Assembly (NCBI RefSeq): GCF_008831285.2
Contig: NC_045149.1
Span: 5,509,500-5,573,499 of the forward strand
Direction: 5' to 3'
DNA: 64,000 nucleotides
DNA from: Nymphaea colorata
Taxonomy: Eukaryota; Streptophyta; Magnoliopsida; Nymphaeales; Nymphaeaceae
Positions 34,681-48,320 of this stretch are shown piece by piece. Position numbers and translations under genes: made by a program. The notes beneath the pieces were generated by a model, which did not search any database, was not told the DNA's origin, and worked only from the letters and a program-made list of their open reading frames with translations. The stretch's first letter is position 1; every line of letters begins with the position of its first letter.

Positions 34681-36249
34681 ACAATTACAAGTATATCACA
34701 CAAGTGAAATCAAACTGTACAAGTGGAGGCCAAATTGGGCAGACGATTTCACATTCTATTGATCAAATTGGAGTTTTCACTTCTTCATTTAGTCTATCAA
34801 AAAGATAGTTCTTTTCTATTATCTTAATATTACAGTGCAAAAAATGTCAAGTTTTTGCATCTCCCTAGCTATATGCTAAATCTAACAGATGATCAACAAT
34901 TTTCCATAGCAAACAAAAACTCTAACAGGAAATAACTGCTAGAGCAAATCTGCATGAAACATGAAGTCAATATCATCCAAATATGACCCCACTGAAATTA
35001 CTAACATTTTCGTAAATTCATCATAACCTACATAACAACAATGAATCACACACATATGATAGTCAAAAGTAAGGAATAAAAATTATATGATCATTACATT
35101 ACTGTTCTCATTTGGAGGCCAAAAATTGTCCTCCATAATGGTGATAAAATTTTCTGCAAGGGGTCAACTCCTTATGCTTGCTTGGCTTTGTGCCTTCCTC
35201 CTTCCATTTGTTGGTTTGGGTTAAGGAGTTTCTAACATGGTTCTCAATGCTGGGGCATCTATTACTATGGAGCTTCCTGCTTCCCCTCCCATTCTTTCCA
35301 GCTGCCATAAACTCCTAGTTCTAAGGTGTGCTATTTATAGCTGCCTAAACGACACAACACTATTACATCTTTTCAATAAATGATATTAAAAAACTTCTGC
35401 CAGTTTGGCACAACATCGTCATATGTTGTGCCAAACATTTCAAAGATTTTAGGAACAACAAGAATCTCTAGAGGTGCGATAAGTATCCTACCAACTTCAT
35501 ACAATTTTGAGTGTGATTTTCCATACCAAGTCAGCTTATTGGTTTATCAGATGCATTCTTGTATAAAAAGGCATGAGAAAATATAATCGAACTCACAATC
35601 GAATAGTGATGCTATCAAACATATCATCACCCATACAACGTAGCGGTCCTTAAGACTTCTGCATGTCAAATGCAATTGCATCGTATGTCATGTCATTCTT
35701 TGCAATGATATTCAAAACAACGAGATTCTCTAGGATATTTGAAATTGTGGCATTTCATACATTGATGGTTGAATAGTGAGTTTGATAGTGTGAGGCTGTT
35801 TGTCCTAGTCCTGGTCTGTTTAGTTTGAGCACTTGCATGACATATTTGTTGGATATTGAGGGTGACTGTTTGCGTCAAGTGATATTGGATACAACAAATT
35901 TAAGTGTGATTGTTAGGATTTAGTTTCACACCATAGATGGTCTGATAATGAGTAGTGTAGCACACGAGACAATGCATATGAAGGTTTGTGGTTGGTGGGT
36001 TCAATTGTATGTGTAGTGAAGAGAATTCTACCAATATGACATATGATATGTCTATTGGGTATTGAGCATGACTGTTTGTGCAATAGTTAATGGATGTTGA
36101 TGCAGTAGTGAAAACAAATATGCATTGTTCTTTAATGTACTATAGCATATTATGTCTATAAATGAAATAATACAATAGATTACACATGATCAATGTAATA
36201 GTGAATTTTCTTGGAGGAATCTGCATAAGTACCCTATGTTTTTTTTGCT
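34681..36249. other. non-coding spacer between Ulp1 relics
   Basis: No recognisable protein. A 66-codon minus frame at 35308 has no known motif. The spacer is probably the upstream part of copy 1 and downstream part of copy 2. Confidence 0.3.
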
Positions 36250-37480
36250 TTTGGTATTCAATCGACAAGGACAATAGTTTGCCGCATATGGTTTGTGACA
36301 CTTTCCTATGTAAACCTTAGCTTGTGCCCTTTGTGTAAATCATCCATGAACTTGATCACGAACACACTACAGTCATAACAATTGTTTTGCTGTGGACATT
36401 TGACATGAAAGACCTTGTAATCTTTCGACAGGTTGACTCATCCCTCTTTTCATGAAAGTATAATGTCGAACAAGAGGATCAAGTTAGTACATTGGAACAT
36501 GAAATGTATTGTACACATTTTTATAACCATTAATGTGCAAACTAATGCACATGCATTGATTGCTTGCTGTTTGGAGTCAATGTGGGTGAGCAAAATGTAC
36601 AGCTACAGACATTTCTTCCTGTTGTCGACAATGTATAGTACCCAATGTGTCGATTTAGTCCCCAAACACGACATAATGAACTGGATGGACATACAAGAAA
36701 AATATTAGTGAAAACTAAATGTGAAGGATCAATAATAGTTGTACAAAGACATACCATTTCACAATCAAGAACACCCACGTAACCTGGAAGAGCAGAAAGT
36801 GTTCCCAACATTCTGGTTGTTCAATGTTGTCCTAATCATTTCCTATTTTGTTCGTGTGATGAACATTCCAAACAAATATTGTAACAATGATAGAAATGTA
36901 GTAGGAAAACTACCATGAAATAGGACATGATTATCCTAGTGTGGTCTCTCCAAAACTGCCCAAAAAAGTCTATGAACTCATTGAAACCCTATATAAGAAC
37001 AATGCCATTTCATACACCCTAGATATAATAGTCCCCGCTAAAGTTGGTTTGCAAATAAGCACCTAGTTATTGATCTCATGTCTAGGCTGAAATCCTCTTT
37101 AATTGGAGAAACTAACTTGACATCTAGATTCAGAATAAGTGCTATGGAATACTTTTGCATATTAGACACACTCCCTTTCACATTCTTCTTCTCTCAATCA
37201 CTGTCTTCCTTTTCTTGTCTTATCCCTTTGGTATGAGAAACACTAGCCTTCTAGTGCAATACATCGTTTTGTTCCTTCTGCTTCAATCGCTTCTGTAGCT
37301 CTGCTTCATGTTCTGGCTACAAGGGCATCCATGGTAGTTGACAGTTCTTCCTATTCATTCTCCTTGTTTTAGTTTCACACTTCTGACATAATGTTTCTTC
37401 CATGAGTTGTATTCTTTTAAATCTCAATGCGAGCATCCATTTTCAAACCGTAAAAAAAATCATGATGCAACATCCATTAC
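36250..37480 (-). pseudogene. Ulp1-like (C48) protease relic, copy 2
   Basis: Minus-strand translation begins with a lysine/glutamate-rich linker (KQKEQNDVLH near 37270). It goes on to RSITRCLFANQL near 37060, then STHWVLYIVDNRKKC (about 36655-36610) and QQNNCYDCSVFVIKFMDDL (about 36400-36340). The HW pair and the cysteine at 36369-36371 fit the His and Cys of the Ulp1/C48 catalytic triad, and Gln precedes as usual. Stops (for example shortly after the catalytic Cys region) make it non-functional. Ulp1-family proteases cleave SUMO-like tails; in transposons their role is unknown. Confidence 0.6.
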
Positions 37481-37649
37481 CCTATGGTCAATAGCTGCCA
37501 CTAGATCACATGCATGATCTTCTTACCCATACTATCAAGACACAATGCTAGATACACATAATTTAAGGCATGCATCCTCTATCATAGGTTTTCTCATTTT
37601 CATGAGCATCACTATGCAGCAATGTTCTCAGTTGGACAACAGGTGTCAT

Positions 37650-39060
37650 CGGACTCAAAATCGGTCAATGAGATAAGCTTCATTTTAGGCATATGCACTC
37701 TGCCATAGGTTCACATCTTTGAATGAGCATCATTAAATCACAGTAATGGATGCAATCAGTCTTTGGATCGCTCAACATCGGTGGCCATCGAACATACACT
37801 CACTCAGCTTTTATTTGCCAAGATGATCCCCACTAGAATGGTTGTGATCATAGGTCACTATTGAACATGAAACAGATTTAGGAAAGACACCAGAATGTAC
37901 TCTCGATCTCAAGATCACTCAACATCAGTGGCTTGAGAAGCTTGCACTAGAAAACTTAATCGGACTCAGGTCTTTTATCAACAAATGCAATCGAGCATAT
38001 AATTGTGTTTCATCATTTTCAAACCATGTGTTTGACCAACACTTCAAGTATATGTTGTGTGATCATTTGATCGACCTTCATCTAAACATTTGAAGTTCTT
38101 CCATTGCATCATTTGAGGAGCGTGCAGTGGAAAACATGATTAGACTCATGATCCCTCAACATCAATGGCTATCGAGCATACAATCACTCATCATCATTTT
38201 CAAACCTCATGTTTGACCAACACCTCAAGGTATATGTTGTGCGACCATTGATTGGCCTTCATCTACTCATTTGGAGTTCTTGCATCACATTGCTTGAGGA
38301 ACATGCACTGAAAACATGATTGGGCTCAGGATCACTTAACATCAGCAGTGATAGAGCTCAAAAGCATGCACTTTATCATTTTCAAACCATACATTTGACC
38401 GACACCTTAAGATATATGTTGTGCAACCTTTTGACTGACCTTCATCTACACATTTGAAGTTATTCCGTTGCATAGCTTGAGAAGAATGCACTAAAAAATA
38501 TGGTTGGACAAGATCCCCCAACATCAGTAGCTATTGAGTATGCAATTGCACTTTTGACTGACACCTTAAGGTATATATTGTGTGACCATTTGATCGACCT
38601 TCATCTACACATTTGGAGTTCCTCCATTTTATGGCTTGAGGAGCATGAACCGAACAAAATGATTGAACTGAAGATCGCTTATCGACAAATGCTATCGGAC
38701 ATATAATCGGCCATTCAAGGATGTTCCCCAATCGACACATTGGTGATCGCAATCACAATAGAAGATTCAAGAAGAGACAGGTCTTTGAATCGATAAACAT
38801 CGGTAGTGGTCGGGCATACAATTGCGCTTCATTTTTTTCAAACCACAACAAAGACCGTGACATAAGTGTTGTGTGCGGGTACGTGTGGTCATTTCTAAGT
38901 TTCCTTTTTCATACCTTCCAATTCATGAACACATGTATGACCCTTTGCTTGAGCTTCATCTACATAGTTGGAGTTTGAACTTACATGTCTGAATCACCAT
39001 TGACTAGTTTGTTTACACCCTAACAAGAAGGATGATCCCCACTTGACCCCTTATGACCTA
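37650..39060. repeat. satellite-like tandem array A, ~180-bp unit
   Basis: Diverged direct repeats share CTTCATCTACACATTTGGAG, CTTGAGGAGCGTGCA, CAACATCAGTGGCTATCGAG and TTCAAACC blocks in constant order. The CTTCATCTA word recurs at about 38076, 38257, 38440 and 38599, giving spacings near 180, 180 and 160 bp. A related array in the same orientation lies at 47400-48320. No coding capacity. Confidence 0.75.
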
Positions 39061-39459
39061 GGTCACCGTTGAACATGAACCAAGATAAGGAAGACTGTTT
39101 GAATGGGCTGGATATCCGTCTGAATTGCTTTTAAAAATTTGAATATGGTAAGCAATTTAACATCCTCATAAGAAAATCGGATCGGAATCAGATTTAAGAA
39201 ATAACATTCAATTGGATATGAATTCAGTTTTAAATAAATATCCAATCATATACTAACTATCTTAACAAGTATATCTGAATCTGAATCCAAACCGTGAGTT
39301 GATATCTGAATCTAAATTATAACTTGATATTGAAACCATGATAGCTGATATCTGAATCCTATTGGCTAATATCCCAATCTGAAGCACGAGAGCTGATATC
39401 CTAATCCTGTAGCCTAATATCTGAATCCAGTGACAGCTTGAGTTGGTGGTCATAGGTTT

Positions 39460-40990
39460 TGAAGTTGCAACCTATGACAATGGTAGGGTGTTTAGGCAAA
39501 AGGTCTAGCCAAATGCACTAACCTAACATCAGGTATAAGAAAAATATAAATGTTATATGTAGGTATAATCTGACTAAGAGCTAATGACTTCCATGGAGTT
39601 GCATATAATAATATCCCTATAGTTACCATATACACCATTTAACTTAAAATATTTAAAACTATATTATATAAAATTATTTAATTAATTAATTAATAATGTG
39701 TTTAATTAAACGTTTTTGTGTAATCAAGCAAACTATTATAGTTAATGCATCAACCAAGCAGGATGTCTTAAATAATATATTCATTTAATTGGAAATAATA
39801 AAGACAACTTCAATCAAGAAATTCAACAAAATGGAAATTTTTTAAAGTATGAAAAAGACATTTTTAGAGCTATAAATTTTTTAAGGGACCATTATGTCAA
39901 ATTGGTTCCAAGAATAGCTACATTATATATTTAAAAAATGGTAGGTTTAAAAAAAATTATTGGCATGTACGTCACGTATGAGAGAACTCGAAGAATTGAA
40001 ATCAGTCGATCGTCAAATATTGCCTAATGACAAATTTGTTTAAAAAACCACCCCTAAAAACACCTTGCAACGAAGCATTAGCAACAATTATAGCATAGTC
40101 ATGGTTTATGGTCACTCTAGCAAAGGCTTATGGTGTTTTTTGTAGTTATCCAGCAGCAGGCTAATTTCAAATTTTTGAGACTCATAAAGTCAAAATTTGA
40201 TAGAAACTAAACAAGTTACTTCTTGGACAAAAGTACCAAACAATGTACTTTAATTAGTACAATTATATTTGGGTAATTTAACCTAGTAAATATGATCTGT
40301 TAATCAATGTTTCTTATATTTTTTTAAAAAAACAGTTGATGGCAAAAAATATACTTTTTTTAAAACCAACTTAAAAGAAAATATATTTTATAACAAATAG
40401 AAATTCTTAAATGCATTATGATATTCATTTTAAGTTGAAAGCATCTTCACTATGCTTAATCTCAAAAATGTACTAATATGAAAAAACTACTGAACTCCTA
40501 AAAAAGTTTTATTTATCAAATTATCAATTACTTATTTAATCATAAAAGTAAATTATTTTGTGTAATAATATAATTTATCCAAAGTCTTAGGTATTTGATA
40601 TATAACACATAATTCACAAATTTGAAAACAAAAACCTTTAACTAGTAGGAAAACAACAAATTGTTCGATTTAATAAATTATCTTATATATCATTGGATTA
40701 AATATACAATTTTATGTAAAAAAACACCTATTTCAATAAAGGTAAGAGGACTAATAAATTATCTGATATATCATTGAACAGTCTTTTTATGGATGTAACA
40801 CAAATTATTTCAATTAACCCACTGAAATGAGAAAAAATATTAAATAATGTCTTTTTTAAATGAGAAATAATATGGGTCACTTGATCAATGTTCAATATAC
40901 TAGTCATTTTAGACAAGTATTTAAAAAAAGAGAATTGATCAATATGAAGCAATTTATAGTCCAATTTGCTTAAAAAATCAACTCGTTTAA
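39460..40990. other. AT-rich non-coding DNA
   Basis: Very AT-rich with TTAATTAATTAATTAA runs near 39680. No gene seen. Confidence 0.5.
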
Positions 40991-40992
40991 TT

Positions 40993-41157
<165 letters not shown>

Positions 41158-42109
41158 GAAATGGGCTTAATCACACCTAATTGAAATCATCTGTGAATTG
41201 AAATGGTTAAAAATATATTTTGATTATAAAAAATAAAATTTGAAAAGTATTAAGAAATCAAGCATATATTAAAAAATGGAAATACAAGCTTCCCGCCTAT
41301 TTCCCTTTGCTTCTAAAAAAAAATCTTTCTATTGGTTGTTTCATGCAAGTTATTGGAGAGTATTGGCTGTCCAGCTACCTCTCTCTCTCGTTTCTTCTTC
41401 CCTACACCACCCAGCAACAAAAATGAATGATTGTTTAGGTTTGTTTGGAGAAAATTTGGGCAACTGGCCTACTCAAAGAGATGAAAGAGAAGTGTTGAAA
41501 CCTGAACGGCACCAAAAAAACTTCCAAGCACCTCCAAGGATTCACAGATGGTGTGATTGCTAAGGTTTGTCCACATCCACCTTTCTCTCATTTTACATCA
41601 AAATCAATGTGCATGTTGTTTTGTATTCTATTCTTCTATTTGAACACTTTTCCTTTTTTTTTTGTTTACACATAACTATGGTCTGATTTACCTGTTGCAA
41701 GTTGTTCCCTTCCCCCGTATGAACACTTACCTTCCTGCTGTTAACCTTCATGTCCTGCATAAACTGTCACCAGTCTTCCAATGCTTCCTTTAACATACTC
41801 AACCCCACAACAAGAACCAGCAGAGCTATCATACTGACAGCAACAAAGGGAGTTAGAGGGGTAAGGGACAGAGCAGCAGCCAAAAGAAAATATAGAGTAG
41901 CAACTCGGCAGAACTGCTAAAAAGTTGCTTTTTGTAAAAAGGTAAGGGCATTGTATTTGGTGGTTGATATATAATTGTTTGAACCTTAAGGATAATGCTA
42001 ATTAATGTAGAGGAGAAATTCAGCATGACCTTTTGATGCTCTTGTTTGTATTGTTCATGAATCCTTGAGAAGCATTTGAATCATTTGAGGCTTAGCTTTC
42101 TCTATTATC
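41158..42109. other. leader/intron-like non-coding DNA
   Basis: Contains pyrimidine-rich, 5'-leader-like sequence at 41380-41410 and a 95-codon frame from 41276 with no recognised domain. It may be upstream sequence of the captured CcdA gene, but nothing proves this. Confidence 0.3.
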
Positions 42110-42581
42110 TTGCTTTAGTGGCAGGATTCTTCTCGGTTGCTTCAGCAAATGCATCTGTGGAACACATCCTGGTAGCCAATCATTGTCTTAATGTTAAACT
42201 TTGATTTTCTAGAAAGTCCATTGATAGAATAGGGAGATCCTTGTACTTGCATGTTGTAATGAAAAAGCAATTAATTTTGCTTTTTGTATTTGGATTAATG
42301 AATGTGCAATCCAATGTATTAGCGGATGCAACCCTTGGAGATTGGTTTGGAGGCTTCCTATATACAGTTGGGAAGCAAGCCAATGTGGCTGTTCAAGACC
42401 AGATTTTAGCACTGAATTTAACAAGGTTAAATGCAATTTTAGTTTGCAATTTTGTTGTGTAAGTTGCAATAGAATATGACTTAAATTTGATTTGTCTCTT
42501 TGCAGTTTGGTGGTAATTTTTTGTGTTGGTCTTGTTACAAGTCTACACTAAGTGTGCTTCCATTGACCCTTGGCTACGCTG
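42110..42581 (+). pseudogene. CCDA: CcdA-like gene fragment, two exons with intron
   Basis: Exon 1 ends at 42425 and contains ATLGDWFGGFLYTVGKQAN and VAVQDQILALNLT. An 80-bp intron (42426-42505, GT...TTTGCAG) follows. Exon 2 (42506-42581) gives VVIFCVGLVTSL and then, after a small deletion and frame change, TLSVLPLTLGYAG. It ends at a GGTAAGCC donor. Joining the exons at this intron keeps the frame. Plant CcdA is a polytopic thylakoid protein that passes reducing equivalents across the membrane for cytochrome c assembly. Its catalytic Cys region (SPC) is exactly what is missing. Only the segment around the first membrane span is present. The retained intron shows a DNA-level copy. Confidence 0.75.
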
Positions 42582-44411
42582 GTAAGCCTTGTAGAATATC
42601 TGCTATATTCTTTCTATTGATTAATTTATTAGGATGGTTATTCCTAGTTGCCCTGCATTAGCTTATCATAAATTAGAAACCATCATGAACTGAAAGTTTT
42701 CTAAGGTAAAAGCCAGATTTTTTATTCAATAAGACCTTATTGATTCATCTAAGTGTGTTTGCAGGTCAGATACTGATTCCGTGAAAATTGAACTCTACCA
42801 ACTCAGATCAATAGCCTGAAATAGCTAGACGTACAACAAGCATTACAAGATTCCAAAGGCAAAATCCTGACTTTTGTCGAAATCATGTAGCTTATTGGAG
42901 TTCATATGCTTTACTAGTTCAGATTCATCAAGTTTGGATGTGATCTGCTCTAGTAATGGTATCAGATGCTGATTCAAACTATCCATACTCTATCAAGGTT
43001 AATGGTGACGGTCTGGCAGAGGCTAAGATTGTTTCGTCGAACCATTTTTAATGAGTATAATGATGCCTAACAAAAGTAGCTAGTTAATGCTACCTAGAGA
43101 AATGGATGGGGGAGATCGTTAATCTCCTTGTGGAAATGATTTGGCACATTATCTAATCTGCTTATCTTCTAGCTGTGTCAACATGGTTTTCTGTAGGACC
43201 GGTGCTCTAGAAAATAAACAAATTACAACATACGTGTGTGCATGCAAAAAATGAAGTGTTAAACATTTAATTTACTGTTAAGGTGTGAGCAAGCTAGGTC
43301 ATTCTGTTGTTTGCTTATCAATTGGTGACCTATCTATGTTGAAGCTCCCATGGAGTGCCTGATCGAAACCTATTGGAATCCACACAAAGTTATGCTTTTA
43401 TTTTTAATATGGCCAGTTCTCTTTGGTCTCTTCTTACGCTTGTAATTGAAAGAGTATTTTGTTATGTTGCATGGATCGTTACAAACAAATTTGTTAGGCA
43501 TGTTTATGGCTTATTGGTTTACTATATGCAAACAGCATTAAGTGTTTATGTGGGAGGCAGTTGGCTGGTTGCACATTCAATGATTTATATACTGGAGTTT
43601 GCTGAATGTACACCACGGTGTACTTAATAGTCATAGACATGACGTGTGGTTATACCTGGCTTTCGTGGTCTCAGGATTCCAGGAAATGTTTTGAAAAGAA
43701 ATTGATAAATGTCACCCTTACTATTGAAAATTATATCTGTTGGAAGAAGTGGAGCTTAAGTCCCCTTACGTCTAAATAGTGTAGGTTTGAAACTTCATAA
43801 CCATTTTAGAACTTGAGGTTGTTCCATGGCACAACTGTGGTTGTCAGTAAGCATAATGTTTAAACCCATGGCTGTTGGCCTTTGTAAAACACGTGTCCAC
43901 TTGAGAACTTAGTTGGTTGATCATGGTCTCCTACTTGTTGATCCTATGTTGTTACACTACAATTGGTGCAATGGAAGCCAAAACTTTTTGTTTTGGAAGC
44001 ATGTTTTCCAAGAAAGAGTGTTAATTGAGAGTTAAGTAACTTGCAGTATCTATTATTCTCATATACATAGGTCATTTGGTCCTAATCCAGGATACCTGAT
44101 AATTGCAAGTTGGAGCATAGTGACCCAAGGTGCATACTTAGTAGTCAAAAGTGCACCTAAGCGCCTATCTTTTTTAGTAGGCTGGGAAACCTAGGTGTGT
44201 AGCCAAAATAATCTGCTCAACTTTGAATTTGAGTTTTGTTTAGTTGAAGTTGTGTGCATGCAAAAAATGAATATTGTGCGCATTGGTTATTCTCAAACTA
44301 TTTGAATATGCGGCTCATGTTTTTTCATATTCTCTCCAGCACGCTATCAAGTGCATTTGTTATGTTATAAATTATTCATTTACTTGTTTCTATTTTTTAT
44401 ATATGCAATAT
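42582..44411. other. non-coding, nothing certain
   Basis: Could hold intron sequence of the CcdA copy. The word GTGTGCATGCAAAAAATGAA occurs twice (43235s and 44250s), a short direct repeat about 1 kb apart. No further exon recognised. Confidence 0.3.
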
Positions 44412-46473
44412 ATGGATTATACAACAGGTGCTAATGCTTCTAGTTTTGTCTATGCCAACAATATAGAAACTGACATGCATCTTACAAAGGCCAATCACTA
44501 AAATCAGCAATATGGAAAGAGTTTAGTAGGACAATAAACAAATCATGTATTCAACATGTTGTTTGTCAACACTGTAAAGTATCTATAGATTGCAAGAGAT
44601 GGGCACCACACATTTTAAAGAATCATTTAAAAGCATGTCCTCAAAGGTCTAACTTAGAATTAGGCCAACAACATCTTGTCATTGGTGGAAAGACTAATGA
44701 TGGAAAATATACTGTTGGGACTTTCAAGTTTGATTCAAATAAAAGCCAACTTGATTTAGCCAATATGATTATTCTTCATGAATATCCATTTAGTATAGTT
44801 AGTCATTCAGACTTTCAAAAGTTTATTAAATGATTACAAGCATAGTTCAAGTTATTGTCACGTAACACTGTCACATCAGATTACATACACATATTTTAGA
44901 GAAGACTAATGGGAGGATTAGCCTCACGTCTGACATGGACTTCATCTTGTCAGAAACATGGTTATTTATATTTAACTGCACATTATACTGATAATAGTTG
45001 AGAAATAAGAAAAAAGTTCTCAACTTTGTTACAGTTGAAACACCTCATACAGGAGAAAAACTTGCATCAGTCATCAAAGATTGTTTACTAAAATGAAACA
45101 TTGATTGCTACTTATTTTAAATTACATTAGATAATTGTTCGACAAATGATATCATGGTTACAAAATTGATAGAATGGATTCTTAAAAAGGATGCACTTAT
45201 TTGTAATGGAAAATTTTTTCAAGTTAAATGTGCTGCTCATTTTCTTAGTTTGGTTATGCAATATGGTGTCAAAGTAATAGGGATGTGATTGACAAGATCA
45301 TAGAAAGTATAAAATATATCAAGGCATCTCCAACTTGATATGAAATTTTTGATCCAGTAGCGCATCATGCCAAAGTTATTTGTGAAAAAAAGTTATGTCT
45401 TGATGTTCCAACTAGATGGAACTCAACATTTCTTATGTTTGATGTAGCATTACAATATAAAGAAGCTTTTAGTCGTTTTCAAGAACTTGATCATCACTAT
45501 CATTTGAGACTGACTAAGGACAAGTGGAAGAAGGCTACTATTATTCATAACAGTTTAAAAATATTTTATGATACTACTAATGTCATTTCTATAGTCAAGC
45601 ATCCAACTTCTAATATCTTCTTTAAAGAGTTTTGTGATATAATAATGGAAATTGAAAAAATTTGTTCAAGTTTAGATATTTGCTTTTCAAATATGACAAT
45701 GAGGATGAAAACAAAGTTTGACAAGTATTGAGATATATGCAATTTAATTTTAGTAGTTGCAGTTGTTTTTTATCCTCATTATAAGATGAAAATAACTGAG
45801 TTTTATTATAGACAATTTTATAAAGATGAAGCATATGAATATGTCTCTGCAATTAAAAACTATATTTGTAATCTTTATGATAAATTAAAGCTACTTATGC
45901 ATTAAAGACACTGTCTACTAGTACTGGTTATATTGTTGATCTTAAGAAGGATAGTGATGCATCTAGCTTTACTTCTTTGATTGAATTTTCTTCTTGTAAG
46001 AAGCCTAAAATAAGTGCACTAGATAACTTTCTTGAAGAACCACCACAGAGCCAACGCATAAAATCAGATTTGGAGTCTATTTGGCAGAGCCTATTTATCC
46101 AAAAAAACAATCCAATTGACATTTTGACATAGTAGAAGGTCAATGCACTTAAATACCCTGTGTTATCTAAAATGGTATATGATATTTTAGCTATTCTTAT
46201 ATCAACTGTTGCATCATAGTCAACATTAGCATAGGTGGACGTATTCTTGCTTTTATATAGAAGTAGATTAGGTATAAAGACCATGGAGGCTTTGATTTGT
46301 GCACATGATTGGTTGCGAGATCAGACTGAAGATAATTTACTTATTATTAATGCTTTTAAACGTACTTTTGTATTGCTTATTTTATTTTTTTGTTAGATGA
46401 TTCCGATTTGCCTACACCTTTGCTTGAAGAGGAAACATCATTTGCATCTGTATACATTGAAATTGAATCATAA
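44412..46473 (+). pseudogene. hAT (BED-finger) transposase relic
   Basis: In order on plus: the start MDYTTGANASS; a BED zinc finger (AIWKEF, then VCQHCKVS, then HLKACPQ) at 44505-44645; and FDSNKSQLDLANMIILHEYP near 44730. A DDE-region relic (CAAHFLSLV near 45230) and a 98-codon open part at 45435-45731 follow. The C-terminal dimerisation block LKYPVLSKMVYDILA and MEALICAHDWLRDQTED is at 46150-46330. The end is LPTPLLEEETSFASVYIE, with a stop at 46471-46473. It resembles plant RICESLEEPER-type hAT proteins of about 680 residues. At least eight stops or shifts are present, so it is inactive. Confidence 0.85.
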
Positions 46474-46858
46474 ATGAGAGGTATATATTCTTTTGTACTT
46501 ACTTGCTTTCTTTACATCAATGAAAACCTATAGTTATTTGTGTCTAAGATGTTTACTTAATTAAAATTTTTATTTGCATAATGCAGGTTAATTTGATAGC
46601 ATTGTCCTCAATATAGTGTCAATATGTTTGAAGTATATATCCAAGTAGCAAGAACATATCCATTGTGGCAAATTGAGGCATTGAAAAAAAAAATTGCAAA
46701 CTTGTACTACATGGTGAAATGTTTGTTTCTTTTATTAAAGTTGTCAAGGATAACTCGTCTAGTGTTGCATCAACGCACAACAACCAAGTACAATTTTTGG
46801 AAATTTAAATTTGCATGCACTAGAGAATAAAGTTTGATGATGTAGTGTAACTAATATA

Positions 46859-46891
46859 TGTGTGTGTGTGTGTGCGTGTGTGTGTGTGTGT

Positions 46892-46942
<51 letters not shown>
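46859..46942. repeat. microsatellite (TG)n(CT)n
   Basis: About 36 bp of TG repeats followed by about 48 bp of CT repeats with few interruptions. Confidence 0.97.
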
Positions 46943-47059
46943 ATGTCAAGTTTTGGCTAGTGTGATGTTAAGATTGAGTTTTATAGTTCATTTAGTGTTT
47001 ATTGTATACTTTTCGTACATAAATATATTTGGATCAAATTTTCATATGGCTTAAAAGTC

Positions 47060-47392
47060 ATAAATCAGATTTAGATGGATTCAGATATAACTTAAAAGTT
47101 GGATTCGGATCGGATTCAGATATAACTCGAAAGTCAGATTCAGATCGGATTTGGATATAACTTAAAAGTTAGATTTGAATCGGATTCGGATATAACTTAA
47201 AATTTGGATTTTGATTGGATTCAAATATAACTTAAAAATTGGATTCGGATGTAGATTTTAAAGTAGAATTCGAATATGTTATAAGTTTTTTTATCCGAAT
47301 TTGAATCCAAGTCTGAATTCAAATATATGAATATCCAAAAAATCGGATATGGTAAAAGATATATCTGATCTAAATCTGATCTGCTGACATCC
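47060..47392. repeat. hAT right subterminal repeat cluster
   Basis: A roughly 30-35 bp unit of the form GGATTCGGATCGGATTCAGA plus TATAACTTAAAAG recurs about six times and is followed by the terminus CTGACATCCCTA. Such subterminal words are usual transposase binding sites in hAT elements. Confidence 0.7.
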
Positions 47393-47399
47393 CTAATCA

Positions 47400-48320
47400 T
47401 AAGTAGTCAAATGTGTTCCCCCAAGGAAAAGACACTGACAAACATGATCAGACTCAAGATTGCTCATCATTGGTGGCGATCGAGCATACAAACCATGCTT
47501 TATCATTTTCAAACCACACGTTCGACTGACACCTAAAGATGTACATTGCACGACCATTTGACTGAACTTCATCTACACATTTGGAGTTATTCCATCTTAT
47601 AGCTTGAGGTGTGTGCATCATGATCAAACTCATGATCATCAACATCAGCAGCTATCGAGAATACAATCACGCACCATCATTTTCAAATCATAATTTTGTC
47701 TAACAACTTAATGTATACTTGATTGGACTTAGGATTGCTTAACATCGGTGGCTATCGAGCATACAATCACTCTTCATTATTTTTAAACCTCACATTTGAG
47801 TAACATCCTAAGGTATATATTCTCCAAACCACTTGATCGACCTTCATCTACACATTTAGAGTTCTTCAATTGCATCATTTAAGGATCATGTTGTGATTGT
47901 ACTCAAGATCACTCAACATCATTGGCTCTCGAGCATACAGTTGTGCTTCATCATTTTCAAAACCTCATGTTTGACCAACATCTTAAAGTATATGTTGTGC
48001 AACTATATGATCAACGTTCATCTACACATTTGGAATTTTTCCATCGCATCGCTTGAGGAGCGTGCACCAAAAAACATGATCAGAGTCAAGATTGCTCAAT
48101 ATTGGTGGCTATCAAGCATACAATCATATTCGTTTTCAAACCATACCTTTGACTAGTACAGAATGTATATGTTGTGTGACTATTTACTCGATCTTCATCT
48201 ACCGTAAAATATTTTTGCCCCTACATCTTTCAATGGTGGTGGCGATTGAGTACACAATCATGTATTTTCTTTTTCATACAACAATTTGACCAACATTATA
48301 AGGTGTGTGTGAGGGCATGG
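47400..48320. repeat. satellite-like tandem array B, ~180-bp unit
   Basis: Same unit and orientation as array A at 37650-39060, more eroded. CTTCATCTAC-type words are at about 47570, 47846 and 48196, and a GTTCATCTAC variant near 48017. Confidence 0.7.

Noticed and set aside
37650-39060. Regularly spaced repeats considered as a CRISPR array
   Set aside because: The unit is ~180 bp, diverged and continuous without unique spacers, in plant DNA: a satellite-like tandem repeat.
39090-39130. Left terminal inverted repeat and 8-bp target duplication of the hAT region
   Set aside because: The sequence does not match the right terminus TAGGGATGTCAGC, and no 8-bp duplicate could be found, so borders stay tentative.
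41276-41563. 95-codon frame as a possible first exon (transit peptide) of the CcdA copy
   Set aside because: No similarity to CcdA transit regions that I can see, and no donor site joining it to 42110 was convincing.
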